A stretch of 22,815 nucleotides of DNA from the NCBI GenBank assembly GCA_001724245.1, contig MEDX01000179.1:1-22815 (forward strand), written 5' to 3'. The DNA comes from Fonticula-like sp. SCN 57-25 (Eukaryota; Nucleariida; Rotosphaerida). Position numbers and translations under genes: made by a program. Below, in pieces: positions 12,321-18,273 of this stretch. The notes below the pieces were generated by a model. It saw only the letters and a program-made list of their open reading frames with translations. It was not told the DNA's origin and ran no database searches. How positions within the stretch are numbered: position 1 is the first letter of the stretch; the number at the start of each line of letters is the position of its first letter.

Positions 12321-14333
12321 TTGCCCCTGCCGACCATTTACAACACCGGCACCGCGTCGGTTGCCAACGGCGCTACGACCATCACTATCGTCGGTGCGGT
12401 GTCCAACGCCATCTATGCCGGCGATTTCTTCATGGACCCGGCGCAGCCGCTCGTGCCGCCGCAGCGCATCGCGTCGGTCACCGGCGGCGGCGTTTACGAG
12501 CTCGCGGTCGGCTGGCCTGGCGCGGCGATGACGTCTGACCCGTACGAGGTGCGGTTCACGCACGATGGTGTTCGCACCTCGGAGCGCACGCGCCAACTCA
12601 TTGAAAAGATGTCCGTCGTCGAGGCTAATGGTCGCGGTCTGTTCTATCTTTTTGCCACGGCGACGTCCGACGCCGACCCCGGCGCCGGCTACCTGCGGCT
12701 CAACAATGCCACGCCGGGCAGCGCAACGGCCGCTTACCTCGACAACTCGGATGCCAACGGCGCACCCGTTCAGACCATCCTCGACACTTGGGACGACAAT
12801 GGCGCCACCGGCGGCCGCGGCCAATTGTGGGTGCGCTCGGTCGCCTCACCGGCCACGTTCCATGCCTACACTGTCACGGGCTCTGTGGTCGACGGCACCG
12901 GCTACCGCAAGCTGACTCTGTCCTATGTCGGCGGCTCCGGCTCGCTCGTGGCGGACGACGAGTTGATGGTTGATTTTGTGTCGGTTGGCCCGGCCGGCGC
13001 GCCTGGCGCAGCTGGCACCAATGGCACCAACGGAACAAATGGCACCAATGGCACCGACGGCAAGTTCAGCGGCACCGAGGTCATCAAGACCGCCGCGTAC
13101 ACTGCGCTCGCGGCCGATGTCGGCAAGACAATCATCCTGAACAAGGCGACGGCAGACACGCTGTCGTTCGCTGCCGCAGCCACCCTTGGCTCAACTTGGA
13201 TGGTGATGGTTAAGAACATCGGCACCGGCACGTGGTCCCTGGATCCGAATGGCGCTGAGACGATCGATGGCCTATCGACCATCTCGCTGGCACAGGGTGA
13301 GAGTATTGTTGTTTCGTCCAACGCGACGGCGTTGCGGAGCTTCTTTCGTGGGTCTGCGGCGTTCACTCAGTTCACGGCGGCGACCTCTTCGTCTCCGGCG
13401 CAACTCGACCTGGCCGAGCAAACGACCAACGGCACTAACAAGGTATCGCTGAAAGCACCGGCCTCGCTGACAGCCGACCGTGTGCAAACTCTGCCGGACG
13501 CGGCTGGAACGTTCATACTGGGGGCGACCGGTGCCATCGACAATCGCTTGCTCCGCAGTGACGGTTCGGGCGGCTCAACGCTTCAGGCCTCTGGCGTAAC
13601 GCTGGCAGACACCGATGACATGACGATACCGGGCGTTTTGGTAGTCGGAGACAACGGCAAATTCTCGTTCTATGATAACGCGACAGATGCGATCTTTCAG
13701 GTCAACGGTGCATCGAGCAATTTCAACATTTATCACTCTGGCCTTGGCGCAACTATACTGAACTATAGCCAAGCAGACAGCCGCTGGACCACGCGCGGTG
13801 AACTTCGCCCTAGTGCGGACAACACATACACCCTTGGTGCATCAGGCGCACGCTGGAGTCAGGTATGGGCGGCGACGGCGACCATCAACACCTCCGATGC
13901 CAGGACTAAGGCGGACATCGAGGACAGTCATCTGGGGCTCGATTTCATTCTGCAGCTACGGCCAGTGAGCTACCGCTTTTGTGTAGGCGGCAACCGCTGG
14001 CAGGACACCGGTGCCACCGAAGAGTATTTGGAGCCGCAACCCGATGGTACTACGGAAGTCAGAACCCGTGCGCTACAGGAACTTGTGCCGGTGCCCGGCC
14101 AGCGGAGACACTTCGGCTTGATCGCTCAGGAGGTCAAGGATGCGTTGGACCTCGCCGAGTGCGCGGATTTTGGCGGATGGGTTCTGACCGATAAAGACGA
14201 TTTGAATAGCGAACAGGGACTTAGATACGAGGAGTTCATCGCGCCGCTGGTCAAAGCAATACAGGAGCAGCAAGAGCAGATCGAATCTTTGCGAGCTGCG
14301 CTTCAAGGGTGGGATGACGTAACGGCGGTCTAA
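12321..14333 (+). CDS. Tail fibre/tailspike with collagen-like repeat and S74 autocleaving chaperone domain
   Basis: This is a 670-residue protein; TTG 12321 directly follows the previous stop and a GGAG lies about nine bases upstream. The N-terminal 220 residues are strand-rich, including a DGVRTSERTRQLIEKMS motif likely to bind the tail. Residues about 223-250 are Gly-X-Y repeats (GPAGAPGAAG and four GTNG units) that should form a collagen-like triple helix. A long beta-rich shaft follows. From Ser525 comes a peptidase S74 intramolecular chaperone: SDARTKADI, the LDFILQLRPVSYRF strand, RHFGLIAQEVKDAL, LRYEEFIAPLVKAIQEQQEQ and a final coiled coil. This domain assembles trimers and cleaves itself off before the Ser of the SD motif. 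The gene appears intact although other structural genes are missing. Confidence 0.9.
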   Translation: MPLPTIYNTGTASVANGATTITIVGAVSNAIYAGDFFMDPAQPLVPPQRIASVTGGGVYELAVGWPGAAMTSDPYEVRFTHDGVRTSERTRQLIEKMSVVEANGRGLFYLFATATSDADPGAGYLRLNNATPGSATAAYLDNSDANGAPVQTILDTWDDNGATGGRGQLWVRSVASPATFHAYTVTGSVVDGTGYRKLTLSYVGGSGSLVADDELMVDFVSVGPAGAPGAAGTNGTNGTNGTNGTDGKFSGTEVIKTAAYTALAADVGKTIILNKATADTLSFAAAATLGSTWMVMVKNIGTGTWSLDPNGAETIDGLSTISLAQGESIVVSSNATALRSFFRGSAAFTQFTAATSSSPAQLDLAEQTTNGTNKVSLKAPASLTADRVQTLPDAAGTFILGATGAIDNRLLRSDGSGGSTLQASGVTLADTDDMTIPGVLVVGDNGKFSFYDNATDAIFQVNGASSNFNIYHSGLGATILNYSQADSRWTTRGELRPSADNTYTLGASGARWSQVWAATATINTSDARTKADIEDSHLGLDFILQLRPVSYRFCVGGNRWQDTGATEEYLEPQPDGTTEVRTRALQELVPVPGQRRHFGLIAQEVKDALDLAECADFGGWVLTDKDDLNSEQGLRYEEFIAPLVKAIQEQQEQIESLRAALQGWDDVTAV

Positions 14334-14392
14334 CGCCCCACCGCGCCACATGTGACCGTCCGAATCCTTTTCCCTGGAGGAGCGGCGGACCT

Positions 14393-14435
14393 GCAGCCGG
14401 CGTCTTGCCCCGGACGTCGGCTGCTTACACCTTTT
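14393..14435 (+). terminator. Strong hairpin after the tail fibre gene
   Basis: GCAGCCGGCGTC (14393-14404) pairs with GACGTCGGCTGC (14413-14424) with one mismatch around an 8-base loop, followed by TTACACCTTTT. It lies 60 bases after the fibre stop and probably ends the structural operon. Confidence 0.65.
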
Positions 14436-14513
14436 GGTGAGTGGACCGGCGCTGGCGAATGCCTTTTATTTTCTAGGCCCTAGCCTTCTGCGTCCACACC
14501 GACGGCTGGGGTG

Positions 14514-14558
14514 GCGGATGCCAAGGCCCCCCGCGGCATCCGCCTCTTGTTCTCTTTT
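14514..14558 (+). terminator. Second terminator-like hairpin before the small-gene operon
   Basis: GCGGATGCC (14514-14522) pairs perfectly with GGCATCCGC (14535-14543), followed by CTCTTGTTCTCTTTT. With the hairpin at 14393 it forms a tandem stop between the fibre gene and the gene at 14606. The promoter of that gene must lie in the remaining spacer. Confidence 0.75.
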
Positions 14559-14605
14559 CGTTCACGGTGCTATCCTCAGGCCCTTCACTGGCAATGGAGG
14601 ACAGA

Positions 14606-14893
14606 ATGTACCGCCAACCCCTCACAACGCCCGGCAAGGCACCGGAACCCAAGGCCCAGAAAACCAAGCTGATCGTGCTGCTCGCGTTCGATCGCGGCGA
14701 AGACGGCGAGTTGCTGCCGTCGTTCGAACCTCGCGAGATGCCGGACGAACGCCGCGCCGTTCAGACAGCCAGGGAGATGGCGACGCGGCATCCGGGTGTC
14801 ATCACCTGGTCGCGTGACGCCGACTTGAAGGCTGGCGAGTTCGGACCACCGGTGGTGCTGTTTCAGGCGGGCGACGTGCCGGAGCTCGAGTGA
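14606..14893 (+). CDS. Small conserved prophage protein, 95 aa
   Basis: ATG 14606 has GGAGG at 14596-14600. The protein starts with a proline-rich tail (YRQPLTTPGKAPEPKAQ) and then has KLIVLLAFDRGEDGELLPSF, ERRAVQTAREMATRHPGVIT and a closing GEFGPPVVLFQAGDVPELE. It looks like a small alpha/beta protein of a kind common in rhizobial phages and islands. I do not know its function. It shares a TGATG junction with the next gene, so the two make an operon. Confidence 0.75.
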   Translation: MYRQPLTTPGKAPEPKAQKTKLIVLLAFDRGEDGELLPSFEPREMPDERRAVQTAREMATRHPGVITWSRDADLKAGEFGPPVVLFQAGDVPELE

Positions 14894-15207
14894 TGGGCAG
14901 GTTCCCCAAGACAGTCCGAGAGTTCATCGAAGCCGGCCGGCAGGTCATTCAGGAATGCGAGGCCTGCCGGCGTAAGGCGCCTATGGACCTCTCCATGCTG
15001 GAGCTCACTTTCGGCGGTGACTTCGACCTTTTCGCCAGCATGCGCGAAATGCGCGACCGGCTGAGTTGCCCTGCTTGTGGCCACCCGCGGCCGTTGATCG
15101 AGTTCTACAATCCGACGGCGACGCACTTCCGCGATGTGGGCTTTGACGAGTCGGTGACGTCGGCGTTGGAGTTCAGCGCGTATAACCGGGCGCGGAAGGC
15201 GAGCTAG
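14893..15207 (+). CDS. Small protein with a zinc-ribbon-like cysteine set, 104 aa
   Basis: ATG 14893 overlaps the previous stop by one base; the GTG at 14890 is less likely. The N-terminus is helical (KTVREFIEAGRQVIQECEAC) and gives CxxC (CEAC), followed much later by a second pair in RLSCPACGHPRP. Two CxxC pairs suggest a zinc-binding ribbon or dimer. The end is a short helix (SALEFSAYNRARKAS). The last four bases overlap the convergent gene at 15204. Function is unknown; the gene probably works with 14606-14893. Confidence 0.7.
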   Translation: MGRFPKTVREFIEAGRQVIQECEACRRKAPMDLSMLELTFGGDFDLFASMREMRDRLSCPACGHPRPLIEFYNPTATHFRDVGFDESVTSALEFSAYNRARKAS

Positions 15208-15590
15208 CGTCGCTTTCCCCGCCGTCGCGGCCGGGTGACGGCTTTTGCCTTTTCTGACAAGCTTTCCAGGATGCTCGCCTGTTCTTCCGCGCGGATCTCG
15301 ATGTACGCCTCGCGGACGTCACGATCTATGTCGACGATCGCCTGCTCCTCTTGGACCTCCTCGACTAGGAGCATCCACCACGACAACGTTCGGTTGTCAT
15401 CCCGGAAGAAGTGTCGACTGATCACTTTCACAGGACCGAAAGTGCCGAGGTCGCTGAGGCCGTTCAGCATGTCGCCGACGGCTGGAAGCGTTCCAAATCG
15501 ATTGATGGCAAACTCGCAGCAAGCGTCCACGACGTCGGGCGCGGAACGCATGACGATCTGAACGGTTGGCAGAACGATCAAATCGCTCAT
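15204..15590 (-). CDS. Hypothetical protein with basic tail, 128 aa
   Basis: The minus-strand ATG at 15590 opens MSDLIVLPTVQIVMRSAPDV; no strong ribosome site is seen, but the upstream regulator gene ends only 12 bases before, so coupling is likely. The middle has VISRHFFRDDNRTLSWWMLL and a long acidic helix (EEVQEEQAIVDIDRDVREAY). The C-terminus is very basic (AKAVTRPRRRGKRR), which suggests nucleic-acid contact. No family is recognised. It is the last gene of a three-gene minus-strand operon headed by a small membrane protein. Confidence 0.6.
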   Translation of the reverse strand: MSDLIVLPTVQIVMRSAPDVVDACCEFAINRFGTLPAVGDMLNGLSDLGTFGPVKVISRHFFRDDNRTLSWWMLLVEEVQEEQAIVDIDRDVREAYIEIRAEEQASILESLSEKAKAVTRPRRRGKRR

Positions 15591-15602
15591 CGCGTCAGCT
15601 AA

Positions 15603-16106
15603 CTAGGTCCACGAACGGGCGGCTTCGCGGGCGAGCTCTCGCCCCGCGTCCGTCAACGATAGTGTATCCCCGTCGTCGAGGATGAAACCTCGCCTAGCCA
15701 AGCTGGCGCGCGATTGTGGGCCTGCACCCTCTAACGTTTCCGGGGCAGCAGGAGCGCCGCGCCGATAGAGCGACAGCAGTAGGCGGCGCTCCCACGGGGT
15801 GAGCTCGCGTGCCTTGCGTAGCTCGGCTTGCGCCGGCGTCCCCAGCGAGAAGTCCCACTCGTCGTCTTCCTGCTCATCCTCGGCGCCGCCAGGCAGACGG
15901 GCGAATGCCTGCTCGATTTCGATGCGCGACCACACCCGCCGCGTGTCGATCTGCTTCGGCTTCGGCATGCGGCCATCTTTCACCATCTCGTCGAACTTCG
16001 TCGGCGAGACATCAATGTAGGCGGCCGCCACTTCGCGGCTCAATCCCAACGGCGGCAGCGACGGCGGCAGGATGTCCTGGCGTTTAGGTTTGCGCCCTTC
16101 GGTCAC
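15603..16106 (-). CDS. AlpA-like DNA-binding regulator, second in the element
   Basis: The GTG at 16106 is chosen because its GTGA overlaps the stop of the small gene upstream, giving 167 residues. The N-terminal part contains a helix-turn-helix of AlpA/excisionase type: PPLGLSREVAAAYIDVSPTK, FDEMVKDGRMPKPKQ and DTRRVWSRIEIEQAFARL, with the usual M-P-x-P turn and a VWxRxEIEQAF helix. A second half with WERRLLLSLYRRGAPAAPET and RRGFILDDGDTLSLTDAGRE resembles a winged helix. The fusion of two DNA-binding parts is unusual for such small regulators. It may control excision, replication or maintenance of the element. Confidence 0.75.
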   Translation of the reverse strand: MTEGRKPKRQDILPPSLPPLGLSREVAAAYIDVSPTKFDEMVKDGRMPKPKQIDTRRVWSRIEIEQAFARLPGGAEDEQEDDEWDFSLGTPAQAELRKARELTPWERRLLLSLYRRGAPAAPETLEGAGPQSRASLARRGFILDDGDTLSLTDAGRELAREAARSWT

Positions 16107-16276
16107 TGGAACCACTCAGTCTCGGCGTCCGCCAGCGGGGTTGTCAGCGAGGCCACCACAGTTGCCGCGACGACTAGGCCGCCAACCAGGGCTAATGCGA
16201 CGACCACGAAGCGGGTCATTCTCCCCGCGGCTGCCGCTTGTGGACGGGCAAGAACAATTGTCGGACCGGATGACAT
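16103..16276 (-). CDS. Small membrane protein heading the regulator operon
   Basis: From ATG 16276 the minus strand encodes 57 residues; ATG 16219 (38 residues) is an alternative start, and neither has a convincing ribosome site. The shared part has a single hydrophobic segment, FVVVALALVGGLVVAATVVA, and ends in an acidic tail (LADAETEWFQ). The stop overlaps the regulator start by four bases. It may be a membrane anchor or sensor for the following regulator, but that is only inferred from coupling. Confidence 0.5.
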   Translation of the reverse strand: MSSGPTIVLARPQAAAAGRMTRFVVVALALVGGLVVAATVVASLTTPLADAETEWFQ

Positions 16277-16286
16277 CTCAACGCAA

Positions 16287-16316
16287 CCTATAGTTTAGGC
16301 GCGTATTTGATCACAA
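16287..16316 (-). promoter_or_regulatory. Candidate sigma-70 promoter of the minus-strand regulator operon
   Basis: On the minus strand TTGTGA (16316-16311) is separated by 18 bases from TATAGG (16292-16287), ahead of the ATG at 16276. The boxes match the consensus moderately. The short distance to 16276 would leave almost no leader and would favour the internal start at 16219. Confidence 0.35.
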
Positions 16317-16356
16317 CAGACGCGTTGGAGTCGAGTCCATCTGCCGACGCATATTA

Positions 16357-16382
16357 TCGCATATTCTATAATCGATATGCGA
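16357..16382. promoter_or_regulatory. Operator-like palindrome TCGCATAT..ATATGCGA around a TATAAT box
   Basis: Perfect 8-base arms (16357-16364 and 16375-16382) flank TCTATAATCG, which holds a consensus TATAAT at 16367-16372. Another GCATAT half-site precedes at about 16349. A repressor bound here would cover the -10 box. No good -35 box is seen on the plus strand. It lies in the AT-rich spacer upstream of the minus-strand regulator. Confidence 0.45.
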
Positions 16383-16447
16383 ATACATGCATGCGCCCCT
16401 CCTCCGACGTCGATAAACAATCGTGTCAACAATTAAATACAACAAGA

Positions 16448-16466
16448 CCACCGCCCCCAGAGGGGT
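16448..16466 (+). repeat. Palindromic 19-mer related to 3646-3664
   Basis: CCACCGCCCCCAGAGGGGT, 17 of 19 identical to the minus-strand copy at 3646-3664. The CGCCCC/GGGGTG stem is followed after some bases by CTTGTTTTT, so this copy could act as a weak terminator. Confidence 0.5.
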
Positions 16467-16504
16467 GTGGCTACTTGTTTTTCGCATGAATCAGCACAGG
16501 GTGC

Positions 16505-16714
16505 CTAGCGGAGCGTGACAACTCCCGCGATTAGGGCCGCCAAGCCCGGTTCGCACCCAGAGCGACGACCTATCCCGCCAAGGATTTGCCGTCGAAGAGA
16601 CCGCGCCAACACTTCGTCGGCGCGACCGGCATCCTTATGCCGGGAGTCCGACCGCCATGCAATAGCCTCTCGGAGGTAAAAGCGGCCGGGCATGTTCTCT
16701 GGACATGTTGTCAC
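16505..16714 (-). CDS. Doubtful small ORF, 69 aa
   Basis: A minus-strand frame from GTG 16714 (GGGAGG immediately upstream, too close for a normal ribosome site) reads TTCPENMPGRFYLREAIAWR and DEVLARSLRRQILGGIGRR before ending IAGVVTLR. The text is partly protein-like. A competing start, ATG 16703 in another frame, has better spacing but yields only 23 residues. It could be a remnant. No homologue is recognised. Confidence 0.25.
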   Translation of the reverse strand: MTTCPENMPGRFYLREAIAWRSDSRHKDAGRADEVLARSLRRQILGGIGRRSGCEPGLAALIAGVVTLR

Positions 16715-16777
16715 CCTCCCGGTGCGCGGCCGACCTGCGCATGGCCGTGACAAGCCAAATCCGGAGCCACAATCAAA

Positions 16778-16942
16778 ATGACCATCACCACCCCTGCCCC
16801 CACCCTGGCCGAGATCGAACGCCTGATGCAGATCGCATGCGGTGAGCTTGTGCTCATGCGCGGCAGGATTCGAATGGAAGCCACCGGCACCGAGACTGCC
16901 GTCGAGTTTTACCTACCAGCGCGCCATGGTGGAAAAGCTTGA
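16778..16942 (+). CDS. Small protein, 54 aa, possibly truncated by frameshift
   Basis: ATG 16778 gives a helical protein (PTLAEIERLMQIACGELVLM, RGRIRMEATGTETAVEFYLP) ending ARHGGKA at TGA 16942. GGAG lies about 13 bases upstream, rather far. Another frame continues naturally from 16926 (MVEKLDAKFDSQHQQ to TAA 17024), so the original protein may have run from one frame to the other across about 16905-16930. It is probably an accessory gene of the element's right end. Function is unknown. Confidence 0.45.
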   Translation: MTITTPAPTLAEIERLMQIACGELVLMRGRIRMEATGTETAVEFYLPARHGGKA

Positions 16943-17024
16943 TGCGAAATTCGACAGCCAACACCAACAAAGCTCTTTATTGGGGCCCGAACACCGGATG
17001 GACCGGTGGCAAGGAGAAATCTAA

Positions 17025-17102
17025 ATGACAAATGATCTAGAAAGATTCATCGGTTGGCACAGCGATTTGGCGTCGATCCTGAATACTAGGAAGGCCGCCT
17101 AG
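17025..17102 (+). CDS. Tiny ORF, 25 aa, with a strong ribosome site
   Basis: ATG 17025 has AAGGAG at 17011-17016, eight bases upstream, the best ribosome site of this stretch. The product MTNDLERFIGWHSDLASILN plus TRKAA is short and amphipathic. It stops 76 bases before the tRNA gene and is the last possible gene of the element. It could be a real peptide or the start of a gene cut by integration or deletion. Confidence 0.4.
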   Translation: MTNDLERFIGWHSDLASILNTRKAA

Positions 17103-17124
17103 CCCCTAGGTGCGCCGTTAGGAT

Positions 17125-17152
17125 GGCGGTTATGACATCGTCAATAACCGCC
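17125..17152. repeat. Inverted repeat next to the attachment region
   Basis: GGCGGTTAT (17125-17133) pairs perfectly with ATAACCGCC (17144-17152) around a 10-base loop. No T tract follows on either strand. It lies 26 bases from the tRNA 3' end and could be a binding site for integrase or host factor, or a processing or termination signal for the tRNA transcript. Confidence 0.5.
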
Positions 17153-17178
17153 AAATACCTCAACACAATCAATAGGTT

Positions 17179-17210
17179 TGGCGGGTAGGGAGGGATTCGA
17201 ACCCCCGGAA
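17179..17210. other. Putative attachment site (attR) in the tRNA-Ser 3' part
   Basis: P4-type integrases use the 3' half of tRNA genes. Element-like genes end just left of the tRNA and housekeeping genes begin right of it, so the crossover core probably lies in the T-arm/acceptor segment. The matching left copy should be upstream of the integrase, outside this window, so it cannot be verified. Confidence 0.4.
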
Positions 17211-17268
17211 CGCTTTCACGTTCGCCGGTTTTCAAGACCGGAGCAATCAACCGCTCTGCCACCTACCC
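17179..17268 (-). tRNA. tRNA-Ser (anticodon UGA), CCA encoded
   Basis: On the minus strand GGGTAGG (17268-17262) pairs with CCTACCC before the discriminator G and CCA (17181-17179). The anticodon arm CCGGT-CTTGAAA-ACCGG gives UGA. A long variable arm (GAACG-TGAAAG-CGTTC) and a TTCGAAT T-loop confirm a class II serine tRNA. It reads UCA codons. The 3' end faces the phage element, as expected for an integration target. Confidence 0.97.
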
Positions 17269-17298
17269 GACGGCCACGCGTTTAGCGGCAGCCGCGGC

Positions 17299-18270
17299 TC
17301 ACGGCAAGAGCAGCGTCGAGCCTGTGGTCTCGCGGGCTTCCAGCGCCGCATGCGCCTTGGCGGCATCGGCCAGCGGAAAGGTCTGGTCGATGGCGATCTT
17401 CACCTTGCCCAGCGAGATCATATTGAACAGCGCCTCTGCCGCCAGCCGCAGGTCGTCGGCAGTCCTGATGTACCCACCTGTGGTGGGGCGAGTGAGGAAC
17501 AGCGAGCCCTTCTCCGCCAGGATCGTCAGCCTGGGAATGGAGACCGGGCCAGAGGCGTTACCGAAGCTTACCATCAGGCCACGCGGCCTGAGGCAATCGA
17601 GCGATGGCTCGAAGGTCGCAGCGCCGACGCCGTCATAGACGACGTCGACCCCCTTGCCGCCGGTGAACTGCTTCACACGCTCGACAAAGTTGTCGGTCCG
17701 GTAGTTGATCGTCAGGTCGGCGCCGTTCTTTTCGGCAATGGCGCATTTATCGTCGGAGCCGGCCGTGGCGATCACGGTCGCACCGATCGCCTTGGCCCAT
17801 TGCGTCAGGATCTGCCCGGTGCCACCGGCAGCGGCGTGGATGAGGATGGTCTCACCGGCCTTCAGCGGATGAGTCCAGTGCAGCAGGTAAAAGGCCGTCA
17901 AACCTTTGAGAATCGCCGCCGCCGCCACCTCGTAGCTGATGCCATCGGGGATGCGCGCCACCCGGTCGGCCGGCAGCAGGCGCTCCTCGGCATAGGCACC
18001 GACAGAACCCTGGTACGCGACACGGTCGCCGACCCGCCACTGGGTGACATCGGGCCCGACCGCGATCACCTCGCCGGCGCCTTCATTGCCAGCGACGAAC
18101 GGCAACGCCACCTTGTAGAGCCCGGTACGCTGGTAGGTATCGATGAAGTTGAGCCCGATGGCGCGGCTTCGGATCTTGATCTGGCCCGCACCTGGCGAAG
18201 GAACGTCGATCTGCTCCAGGGTCAGCTTTTCCGGGCCGCCAAGTTCGTGGACGACGATCGCGCGGGGCAT
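17299..18270 (-). CDS. qor: NADPH:quinone oxidoreductase, zeta-crystallin type (MDR family)
   Basis: This is a 323-residue protein, the usual length for the family. It has an N-terminal GroES-like domain (IKIRSRAIGLNFIDTYQRTG, PFVAGNEGAGEVIAVGPDVT, VGDRVAYQG) and a Rossmann domain with the nucleotide motif AAAGGTGQ (residues about 145-155) and GVDVVYDGVGAATF. No structural or catalytic zinc cysteines are present, as expected for quinone reductases of this kind. It reduces quinones using NADPH in the cytoplasm. ATG 18270 lies three bases after the flgL stop, so it may be translated with the flagellar operon, an odd partnership that is probably only local gene order. It is chromosomal, outside the element. 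Confidence 0.92.
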   Translation of the reverse strand: MPRAIVVHELGGPEKLTLEQIDVPSPGAGQIKIRSRAIGLNFIDTYQRTGLYKVALPFVAGNEGAGEVIAVGPDVTQWRVGDRVAYQGSVGAYAEERLLPADRVARIPDGISYEVAAAAILKGLTAFYLLHWTHPLKAGETILIHAAAGGTGQILTQWAKAIGATVIATAGSDDKCAIAEKNGADLTINYRTDNFVERVKQFTGGKGVDVVYDGVGAATFEPSLDCLRPRGLMVSFGNASGPVSIPRLTILAEKGSLFLTRPTTGGYIRTADDLRLAAEALFNMISLGKVKIAIDQTFPLADAAKAHAALEARETTGSTLLLP

Positions 18271-18273
18271 GGC

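Noticed and set aside
12051-12824. Minus-strand frame of 257 codons over the start of the tail fibre gene
   Set aside because: Antisense shadow; the plus strand has clear fibre sequence and the real minus gene here is the 37-codon one ending at 11945.
13012-13065. Tandem GGCACCAAT-type DNA repeat as a mobile or regulatory repeat
   Set aside because: It encodes the collagen-like GTNG units of the fibre and needs no other explanation.
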